From: Trichomonas vaginalis G3
Lineage: Eukaryota; Parabasalia; Trichomonadida; Trichomonadidae
Length of the DNA: 64,000 nt
Assembly: GCF_026262505.1 (NCBI RefSeq)
Contig: NC_067208.1
Span: 12,781,962 to 12,845,961 of the forward strand
Direction: 5' to 3'
In this document: positions 17,945 through 28,209 of the stretch, piece after piece
Layout of the letters: each line of letters begins with the position of its first letter
Numbering within the stretch: position 1 is the stretch's first letter
Made by a program: the position numbers and the translations under genes
The notes under the pieces: model-generated
Databases searched by the model: none
What the model was told of the DNA's origin: nothing
What the model saw: only the letters and a program-made list of their open reading frames with translations

Positions 17945-18605
17945 GCAAAGTTCTTCCGAGATCTCTCTATCCTTCGTAGATCTCGGAAAAACTTTGCCTT
18001 AAACTACTGCATTAATGTTTCCTAGTATTCAAAGAGCTATGAATTCTATAGTTGATCTTATAAGGTAGAGTTTTTCCTAACTTTCTCATTCGTTGAAAGG
18101 TTTTCAACAAAGCTATACCTTAAAAATCTGTGCTTGTTATATCTGATCATTTGTGTGTTAGGGGAGGTAAATTTATTCCACTAGAGCAAATTTTTTCCGA
18201 GGTTTCTCATCGAATGAGAAACCTCGGAACAACTCTTCAATAGTGTAATGAATTTGTGGTATTTGTCCTGCAAACAGCGAGAGAACTTGTCTGTAATTCG
18301 TTTATGATGAAGTTATCTGGATGTCTCTCAGATGAGGAAGGAAGTCCAGAAAACTTCACCATAAGTTAATACTTGTGTATTTCTATGACTCTCTTCACGT
18401 CAGAGAATGTAAATTTACTCGAATAGGGCAAAGTTCTGCTCAAGTTTCTCATTTGATGAGAAACCTCGGAAGAACTTTGCCCTAAGGTAATGTATATGTG
18501 ATTGTTGGCCCGCAGAGAAACAAGGAATCTGTTTGTATTTCGTTTATGGTGAAGTTCTCGGATGTTCTCTCAAATTATATGGAAAATCAAGATAACTTCA
18601 CCATA
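17945..18605. repeat. Three diverged 241-bp units, each with two hairpins
   Basis: Hairpins at 17945-17997, 18184-18237 and 18426-18482 are relatives (arms GCAAAGTTCTTCCGAG with CTCGGAAGAACTTTGC; the central one keeps ATGAGAAACCTCGGAA). Alternating with them are hairpins at 18062-18121, 18303-18363 and 18545-18605, of which the last two share TATG(G/A)TGAAGTT arms. Spacing is 239-242 bases in both series, so this is a diverged tandem array of a two-hairpin unit. Confidence 0.75.
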
Positions 18606-18681
18606 ATTTGTTGTAGTTGTGATTCTCTGGCTCTTTGCCGGCCAGAAAACTAGAAAATAGTTTATAGTGGGAGTATGCTCG
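18606..18681. other. Short spacer
   Basis: Joins the two-hairpin array to the 655-bp inverted repeat. Nothing recognised. Confidence 0.5.
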
Positions 18682-19336
18682 ATGAATACCTACTCACTAA
18701 AAATATACGTTATTTTTTGTTTTCCTATGGGAAAATAGTTTTGATTTTTATACTATCGTATGCTTTGTTATTGCATGAATTGTCTATTTTCTTAATAAAA
18801 ACTCATTTTTCCGTGTGATTCTGAATCAATGCATTCCAAAAAAGCGTTTTCCGCCTTTGAAACGTGAAAACACACATTGCATGAAGAATCAGAGAAGATT
18901 TTCTAACTCGAAGAATTCCAAAAAAAACCAATTATAGTTTTTTTATCGTGAAAAATTTACTTTTTAACTACGAAATTTTTAAAACGCGATTTTTTTGGAG
19001 ATTTTTAGAAAATTCAAATATGATAGGCATGTGTTATTTTATGTGCTCTATGAGTTTATCAGCTTAATTTGGAGTTATTATCAAATTTCAATAAGTCTAA
19101 AAAATTGAAAGATAGAAAATCTTCTCTGATTCTTCATGCAATGTGTGTTTTCACGTTTCAAAGGCGGAAAACGCTTTTTTGGAATGCATTGATTCAGAAT
19201 CACACGGAAAAATGAGTTTTTATTAAGAAAATAGACAATTCATGCAATAACAAAGCATACGATAGTATAAAAATCAAAACTATTTTCCCATAGGAAAACA
19301 AAAAATAACGTATATTTTTAGTGAGTAGGTATTCAT
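18682..19336. repeat. 655-bp inverted repeat (MITE or foldback element candidate)
   Basis: Two arms of about 224 bases (18682-18905 and 19113-19336) are reverse complements with no difference I could find, around a 207-base AT-rich centre. Ends read ATGAATACCTACTCAC. There is no coding capacity. A non-autonomous DNA transposon with long terminal repeats is plausible, but I find no clear target duplication, and the right end abuts the satellite directly. Confidence 0.85.
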
Positions 19337-22300
19337 TGATAGGTGATTGCACGCTGCCTGTCACATACATCTCGACAGAGGCAACATTCGATATGAAAGT
19401 TTCCTCTGTCGAGAAACTTCCTCACACCTCAAGAGATGCGAAGAACTTTGACAGGCAAAGTGCAATATTGATAGGTGATTGCACTCCTGTCACATACATC
19501 TCGACAGAGCAACATTCGATATGAAAGTTTCCTCTGTCGAGAAACTTCCTCACACCTCAAGAGATGCGAAGAACTTTTGACAGGCAAAGTGCAATATTGA
19601 TAGGTGATTGCACTCTGCCTGTCACATACATCTCGACAGAGGCAACATTCGATATGAAAGTTTCCTCTGTCGAGAAACTTCCTCACACCTCAAGAGATGC
19701 GAAGAACTTTTGACAGGCAAAGTGCAATATTGATAGGTGATTGCACGCTGCCTGTCACATACATCTCGACAGAGGCAACATTCGATATGAAAGTTTCCTC
19801 TGTCGAGAAACTTCCTCACACCTCAAGAGATGCGAAGAACTTTTGACAGGCAAAGTGCAATATTGATAGGTGATTGCACGCTGCCTGTCACATACATCTC
19901 GACAGAGGCAACATTCGATATGAAAGTTTCCTCTGTCGAGAAACTTCCTCACACCTCAAGAGATGCGAAGAACTTTTGACAGGCAAAGTGCAATATTGAT
20001 AGGTGATTGCACTGCCTGTCACATACATCTCGACAGAGGCAACATTCGATATGAAAGTTTCCTCTGTCGAGAAACTTCCTCACACCTCAAGAGATGCGAA
20101 GAACTTTTGACAGGCAAAGTGCAATATTGATAGGTGATTGCACGCCTGTCACATACATCTCGACAGAGGCAACATTCGATATGAAAGTTTCCTCTGTCGA
20201 GAAACTTCCTCACACCTCAAGAGATGCGAAGAACTTTTGACAGGCAAAGTGCAATATTGATAGGTGATTGCACTTTGCCTGTCACATACATCTCGACAGA
20301 GGCAACATTCGATATGAAAGTTTCCTCTGTCGAGAAACTTCCTCACACCTCAAGAGATGCGAAGAACTTTTGACAGGCAAAGTGCAATATTGATAGGTGA
20401 TTGCACTTTGCCTGTCACATACATCTCGACAGAGGCAACATTCGATATGAAAGTTTCCTCTGTCGAGAAACTTCCTCACACCTCAAGAGATGCGAAGAAC
20501 TTTTGACAGGCAAAGTGCAATATTGATAGGTGATTGCACTTTGCCTGTCACATACATCTCGACAGAGGCAACATTCGATATGAAAGTTTCCTCTGTCGAG
20601 AAACTTCCTCACACCTCAAGAGATGCGAAGAACTTTTGACAGGCAAAGTGCAATATTGATAGGTGATTGCACTTTGCCTGTCACATACATCTCGACAGAG
20701 GCAACATTCGATATGAAAGTTTCCTCTGTCGAGAAACTTCCTCACACCTCAAGAGATGCGAAGAACTTTTGACAGGCAAAGTGCAATATTGATAGGTGAT
20801 TGCACTTGCCTGTCACATACATCTCGACAGAGGCAACATTCGATATGAAAGTTTCCTCTGTCGAGAAACTTCCTCACACCTCAAGAGATGCGAAGAACTT
20901 TTGACAGGCAAAGTGCAATATTGATAGGTGATTGCACTTTGCCTGTCACATACATCTCGACAGAGGCAACATTCGATATGAAAGTTTCCTCTGTCGAGAA
21001 ACTTCCTCACACCTCAAGAGATGCGAAGAACTTTTGACAGGCAAAGTGCAATATTGATAGGTGATTGCACTTTGCCTGTCACATACATCTCGACAGAGGC
21101 AACATTCGATATGAAAGTTTCCTCTGTCGAGAAACTTCCTCACACCTCAAGAGATGCGAAGAACTTTTGACAGGCAAAGTGCAATATTGATAGGTGATTG
21201 CACTTTGCCTGTCACATACATCTCGACAGAGGCAACATTCGATATGAAAGTTTCCTCTGTCGAGAAACTTCCTCACACCTCAAGAGATGCGAAGAACTTT
21301 TGACAGGCAAAGTGCAATATTGATAGGTGATTGCACTTTGCCTGTCACATACATCTCGACAGAGGCAACATTCGATATGAAAGTTTCCTCTGTCGAGAAA
21401 CTTCCTCACACCTCAAGAGATGCGAAGAACTTTTGACAGGCAAAGTGCAATATTGATAGGTGATTGCACTTTGCCTGTCACATACATCTCGACAGAGGCA
21501 ACATTCGATATGAAAGTTTCCTCTGTCGAGAAACTTCCTCACACCTCAAGAGATGCGAAGAACTTTTGACAGGCAAAGTGCAATATTGATAGGTGATTGC
21601 ACTTTGCCTGTCACATACATCTCGACAGAGGCAACATTCGATATGAAAGTTTCCTCTGTCGAGAAACTTCCTCACACCTCAAGAGATGCGAAGAACTTTT
21701 GACAGGCAAAGTGCAATATTGATAGGTGATTGCACTTGCCTGTCACATACATCTCGACAGAGGCAACATTCGATATGAAAGTTTCCTCTGTCGAGAAACT
21801 TCCTCACACCTCAAGAGATGCGAAGAACTTTTGACAGGCAAAGTGCAATATTGATAGGTGATTGCACTGCCTGTCACATACATCTCGACAGAGGCAACAT
21901 TCGATATGAAAGTTTCCTCTGTCGAGAAACTTCCTCACACCTCAAGAGATGCGAAGAACTTTTGACAGGCAAAGTGCAATATTGATAGGTGATTGCACTT
22001 TGCCTGTCACATACATCTCGACAGAGGCAACATTCGATATGAAAGTTTCCTCTGTCGAGAAACTTCCTCACACCTCAAGAGATGCGAAGAACTTTTGACA
22101 GGCAAAGTGCAATATTGATAGGTGATTGCACTTTGCCTGTCACATACATCTCGACAGAGGCAACATTCGATATGAAAGTTTCCTCTGTCGAGAAACTTCC
22201 TCACACCTCAAGAGATGCGAAGAACTTTTGACAGGCAAAGTGCAATATTGATAGGTGATTGCACTTTGCCTGTCACATACATCTCGACAGAGGCAACATT

Positions 22301-25300
22301 CGATATGAAAGTTTCCTCTGTCGAGAAACTTCCTCACACCTCAAGAGATGCGAAGAACTTTTGACAGGCAAAGTGCAATATTGATAGGTGATTGCACTTT
22401 GCCTGTCACATACATCTCGACAGAGGCAACATTCGATATGAAAGTTTCCTCTGTCGAGAAACTTCCTCACACCTCAAGAGATGCGAAGAACTTTTGACAG
22501 GCAAAGTGCAATATTGATAGGTGATTGCACTGCCTGTCACATACATCTCGACAGAGGCAACATTCGATATGAAAGTTTCCTCTGTCGAGAAACTTCCTCA
22601 CACCTCAAGAGATGCGAAGAACTTTTGACAGGCAAAGTGCAATATTGATAGGTGATTGCACTTTGCCTGTCACATACATCTCGACAGAGGCAACATTCGA
22701 TATGAAAGTTTCCTCTGTCGAGAAACTTCCTCACACCTCAAGAGATGCGAAGAACTTTTGACAGGCAAAGTGCAATATTGATAGGTGATTGCACTTTGCC
22801 TGTCACATACATCTCGACAGAGGCAACATTCGATATGAAAGTTTCCTCTGTCGAGAAACTTCCTCACACCTCAAGAGATGCGAAGAACTTTTGACAGGCA
22901 AAGTGCAATATTGATAGGTGATTGCACTTGCCTGTCACATACATCTCGACAGAGGCAACATTCGATATGAAAGTTTCCTCTGTCGAGAAACTTCCTCACA
23001 CCTCAAGAGATGCGAAGAACTTTTGACAGGCAAAGTGCAATATTGATAGGTGATTGCACTTTGCCTGTCACATACATCTCGACAGAGGCAACATTCGATA
23101 TGAAAGTTTCCTCTGTCGAGAAACTTCCTCACACCTCAAGAGATGCGAAGAACTTTTGACAGGCAAAGTGCAATATTGATAGGTGATTGCACTTGCCTGT
23201 CACATACATCTCGACAGAGGCAACATTCGATATGAAAGTTTCCTCTGTCGAGAAACTTCCTCACACCTCAAGAGATGCGAAGAACTTTTGACAGGCAAAG
23301 TGCAATATTGATAGGTGATTGCACTTGCCTGTCACATACATCTCGACAGAGGCAACATTCGATATGAAAGTTTCCTCTGTCGAGAAACTTCCTCACACCT
23401 CAAGAGATGCGAAGAACTTTTGACAGGCAAAGTGCAATATTGATAGGTGATTGCACTTTGCCTGTCACATACATCTCGACAGAGGCAACATTCGATATGA
23501 AAGTTTCCTCTGTCGAGAAACTTCCTCACACCTCAAGAGATGCGAAGAACTTTTGACAGGCAAAGTGCAATATTGATAGGTGATTGCACTTTGCCTGTCA
23601 CATACATCTCGACAGAGGCAACATTCGATATGAAAGTTTCCTCTGTCGAGAAACTTCCTCACACCTCAAGAGATGCGAAGAACTTTTGACAGGCAAAGTG
23701 CAATATTGATAGGTGATTGCACTGCCTGTCACATACATCTCGACAGAGGCAACATTCGATATGAAAGTTTCCTCTGTCGAGAAACTTCCTCACACCTCAA
23801 GAGATGCGAAGAACTTTTGACAGGCAAAGTGCAATATTGATAGGTGATTGCACTTGCCTGTCACATACATCTCGACAGAGGCAACATTCGATATGAAAGT
23901 TTCCTCTGTCGAGAAACTTCCTCACACCTCAAGAGATGCGAAGAACTTTTGACAGGCAAAGTGCAATATTGATAGGTGATTGCACTTGCCTGTCACATAC
24001 ATCTCGACAGAGGCAACATTCGATATGAAAGTTTCCTCTGTCGAGAAACTTCCTCACACCTCAAGAGATGCGAAGAACTTTTGACAGGCAAAGTGCAATA
24101 TTGATAGGTGATTGCACTTTGCCTGTCACATACATCTCGACAGAGGCAACATTCGATATGAAAGTTTCCTCTGTCGAGAAACTTCCTCACACCTCAAGAG
24201 ATGCGAAGAACTTTTGACAGGCAAAGTGCAATATTGATAGGTGATTGCACTTTGCCTGTCACATACATCTCGACAGAGGCAACATTCGATATGAAAGTTT
24301 CCTCTGTCGAGAAACTTCCTCACACCTCAAGAGATGCGAAGAACTTTTGACAGGCAAAGTGCAATATTGATAGGTGATTGCACTTTGCCTGTCACATACA
24401 TCTCGACAGAGGCAACATTCGATATGAAAGTTTCCTCTGTCGAGAAACTTCCTCACACCTCAAGAGATGCGAAGAACTTTTGACAGGCAAAGTGCAATAT
24501 TGATAGGTGATTGCACTTTGCCTGTCACATACATCTCGACAGAGGCAACATTCGATATGAAAGTTTCCTCTGTCGAGAAACTTCCTCACACCTCAAGAGA
24601 TGCGAAGAACTTTTGACAGGCAAAGTGCAATATTGATAGGTGATTGCACTTTGCCTGTCACATACATCTCGACAGAGGCAACATTCGATATGAAAGTTTC
24701 CTCTGTCGAGAAACTTCCTCACACCTCAAGAGATGCGAAGAACTTTTGACAGGCAAAGTGCAATATTGATAGGTGATTGCACTTTGCCTGTCACATACAT
24801 CTCGACAGAGGCAACATTCGATATGAAAGTTTCCTCTGTCGAGAAACTTCCTCACACCTCAAGAGATGCGAAGAACTTTTGACAGGCAAAGTGCAATATT
24901 GATAGGTGATTGCACTTTGCCTGTCACATACATCTCGACAGAGGCAACATTCGATATGAAAGTTTCCTCTGTCGAGAAACTTCCTCACACCTCAAGAGAT
25001 GCGAAGAACTTTTGACAGGCAAAGTGCAATATTGATAGGTGATTGCACTTTGCCTGTCACATACATCTCGACAGAGGCAACATTCGATATGAAAGTTTCC
25101 TCTGTCGAGAAACTTCCTCACACCTCAAGAGATGCGAAGAACTTTTGACAGGCAAAGTGCAATATTGATAGGTGATTGCACTTTGCCTGTCACATACATC
25201 TCGACAGAGGCAACATTCGATATGAAAGTTTCCTCTGTCGAGAAACTTCCTCACACCTCAAGAGATGCGAAGAACTTTTGACAGGCAAAGTGCAATATTG

Positions 25301-27643
25301 ATAGGTGATTGCACTTTGCCTGTCACATACATCTCGACAGAGGCAACATTCGATATGAAAGTTTCCTCTGTCGAGAAACTTCCTCACACCTCAAGAGATG
25401 CGAAGAACTTTTGACAGGCAAAGTGCAATATTGATAGGTGATTGCACTTTGCCTGTCACATACATCTCGACAGAGGCAACATTCGATATGAAAGTTTCCT
25501 CTGTCGAGAAACTTCCTCACACCTCAAGAGATGCGAAGAACTTTTGACAGGCAAAGTGCAATATTGATAGGTGATTGCACTTTGCCTGTCACATACATCT
25601 CGACAGAGGCAACATTCGATATGAAAGTTTCCTCTGTCGAGAAACTTCCTCACACCTCAAGAGATGCGAAGAACTTTTGACAGGCAAAGTGCAATATTGA
25701 TAGGTGATTGCACTTTGCCTGTCACATACATCTCGACAGAGGCAACATTCGATATGAAAGTTTCCTCTGTCGAGAAACTTCCTCACACCTCAAGAGATGC
25801 GAAGAACTTTTGACAGGCAAAGTGCAATATTGATAGGTGATTGCACTTTGCCTGTCACATACATCTCGACAGAGGCAACATTCGATATGAAAGTTTCCTC
25901 TGTCGAGAAACTTCCTCACACCTCAAGAGATGCGAAGAACTTTTGACAGGCAAAGTGCAATATTGATAGGTGATTGCACTTTGCCTGTCACATACATCTC
26001 GACAGAGGCAACATTCGATATGAAAGTTTCCTCTGTCGAGAAACTTCCTCACACCTCAAGAGATGCGAAGAACTTTTGACAGGCAAAGTGCAATATTGAT
26101 AGGTGATTGCACTTTGCCTGTCACATACATCTCGACAGAGGCAACATTCGATATGAAAGTTTCCTCTGTCGAGAAACTTCCTCACACCTCAAGAGATGCG
26201 AAGAACTTTTGACAGGCAAAGTGCAATATTGATAGGTGATTGCACTTTGCCTGTCACATACATCTCGACAGAGGCAACATTCGATATGAAAGTTTCCTCT
26301 GTCGAGAAACTTCCTCACACCTCAAGAGATGCGAAGAACTTTTGACAGGCAAAGTGCAATATTGATAGGTGATTGCACTGCCTGTCACATACATCTCGAC
26401 AGAGGCAACATTCGATATGAAAGTTTCCTCTGTCGAGAAACTTCCTCACACCTCAAGAGATGCGAAGAACTTTTGACAGGCAAAGTGCAATATTGATAGG
26501 TGATTGCACTTTGCCTGTCACATACATCTCGACAGAGGCAACATTCGATATGAAAGTTTCCTCTGTCGAGAAACTTCCTCACACCTCAAGAGATGCGAAG
26601 AACTTTTGACAGGCAAAGTGCAATATTGATAGGTGATTGCACTTTGCCTGTCACATACATCTCGACAGAGGCAACATTCGATATGAAAGTTTCCTCTGTC
26701 GAGAAACTTCCTCACACCTCAAGAGATGCGAAGAACTTTTGACAGGCAAAGTGCAATATTGATAGGTGATTGCACTTTGCCTGTCACATACATCTCGACA
26801 GAGGCAACATTCGATATGAAAGTTTCCTCTGTCGAGAAACTTCCTCACACCTCAAGAGATGCGAAGAACTTTTGACAGGCAAAGTGCAATATTGATAGGT
26901 GATTGCACTCTGCCTGTCACATACATCTCGACAGAGGCAACATTCGATATGAAAGTTTCCTCTGTCGAGAAACTTCCTCACACCTCAAGAGATGCGAAGA
27001 ACTTTTGACAGGCAAAGTGCAATATTGATAGGTGATTGCACTCTGCCTGTCACATACATCTCGACAGAGGCAACATTCGATATGAAAGTTTCCTCTGTCG
27101 AGAAACTTCCTCACACCTCAAGAGATGCGAAGAACTTTTGACAGGCAAAGTGCAATATTGATAGGTGATTGCACGCTGCCTGTCACATACATCTCGACAG
27201 AGGCAACATTCGATATGAAAGTTTCCTCTGTCGAGAAACTTCCTCACACCTCAAGAGATGCGAAGAACTTTTGACAGGCAAAGTGCAATATTGATAGGTG
27301 ATTGCACGCTGCCTGTCACATACATCTCGACAGAGGCAACATTCGATATGAAAGTTTCCTCTGTCGAGAAACTTCCTCACACCTCAAGAGATGCGAAGAA
27401 CTTTTGACAGGCAAAGTGCAATATTGATAGGTGATTGCACTCTGCCTGTCACATACATCTCGACAGAGGCAACATTCGATATGAAAGTTTCCTCTGTCGA
27501 GAAACTTCCTCACACCTCAAGAGATGCGAAGAACTTTTGACAGGCAAAGTGCAATATTGATAGGTGATTGCACGCTGCCTGTCACATACATCTCGACAGA
27601 GGCAACATTCGATATGAAAGTTTCCTCTGTCGAGAAACTTCCT
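19337..27643. repeat. Satellite: about 62 tandem copies of a 133-bp foldback unit
   Basis: The unit runs from TGATAGGTGATTGCAC to AGGCAAAGTGCAATAT. It contains an outer 18-base inverted repeat (ATTGCACTTTGCCTGTCA with its complement) and an inner one (CTCGACAGAGG with CCTCTGTCGAG, extended by AAC/GTT and TTC/GAA across 1x1 mismatches), so it can fold as a branched hairpin. Interior copies are virtually identical. Variation sits almost only in the left outer arm between CAC and GCC (TTT, TT, T, CT, GCT or nothing). CT/GCT forms cluster in the first and last copies. The final copy is truncated near 27643. The open frames of about 65 codons on the minus strand are a by-product. Confidence 0.97.
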
Positions 27644-27758
27644 CGAAACTCCAATTTTTCTTTAGAACTAAAAAAAAAAAAAAAAGGTAGTGGGGCCTCC
27701 AGGCACTTCGTGCCCTCTAGCCCTGAAGATGTTTAGTATAACTTTGTCCGGACAAGTA
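27644..27758. other. A-tract and GC mini-hairpin at the satellite edge
   Basis: After the truncated last unit come a run of about 16 A, then GGCACttcGTGCC (27702-27714), a GC-rich mini-hairpin with a 3-base loop. It marks the change from satellite to virus-like DNA. Confidence 0.6.
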
Positions 27759-27845
27759 ATGGTCTATCGTCGCTACAGGAAAAGTTACAGGCGTTCCAAG
27801 GAAGTATACTTTGAGAAGCCTTTTTCCCCTTATAGAATGAGATAA
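27759..27845 (+). CDS. 28-residue Arg/Tyr-rich peptide
   Basis: Begins MVYRRYRKSYRRSKEVYF and ends soon after; strongly basic in the first half. Short Arg-rich peptides condense DNA in the cores of adenoviruses and similar virions, so a core-peptide role is conceivable. It is too short to be sure it is a gene, but it sits on the same strand just upstream of another basic protein. Confidence 0.35.
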   Translation: MVYRRYRKSYRRSKEVYFEKPFSPYRMR

Positions 27846-27953
27846 GACGGTTATTTTACAAAACCGACAACACTTTGACCGAGTAGTTTTTTGAGCTGAA
27901 CAAAAAGTGTCATATAAACATCTGTCAAAAACCACTTTTTAACTTCACTTAAA

Positions 27954-28196
27954 ATGCCACGTAAGCTACGTAAGAATATACGTAAGAGGAAGAGAGCATT
28001 GAAACATCCAATAGTAAAACTGACACCACAACAACAGTTGCAACAACAAATGATGAATGACCCCACTATGTTGCAACAAATGTCAAGCAACCCTATGCTT
28101 TTAAACCGAGTTATTGGTGCACAGAGTGGAGGTTTAAGAGCGGCACTTTTAGCGAAAATGGCAGGCTATGGTGGAGCTGCAGACGGAACAGCTTAA
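27954..28196 (+). CDS. 80-residue basic, Gln-rich protein
   Basis: N-terminus MPRKLRKNIRKRKRALKHP is densely basic, followed by QQQLQQQMMND, a short hydrophobic/Met region and a Gly/Ala-rich tail (GGLRAALLAKMAGYGGAA). The ATG follows AACTTCACTTAAA, in the manner of other element genes. A nucleic-acid-binding virion-core component is the best guess. Whole. Confidence 0.5.
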   Translation: MPRKLRKNIRKRKRALKHPIVKLTPQQQLQQQMMNDPTMLQQMSSNPMLLNRVIGAQSGGLRAALLAKMAGYGGAADGTA

Positions 28197-28209
28197 ACCC
28201 TCAAGTCAA

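Noticed and set aside
19337-27643. Dozens of open frames of about 65 codons on the minus strand of the satellite
   Set aside because: They repeat exactly with the 133-bp unit, vary with its indels, and have no leader or distinct flank; they are by-products of the satellite.
19337-27643. CRISPR-like array
   Set aside because: The whole 133-bp unit is repeated, there are no unique spacers, and the setting is eukaryotic.
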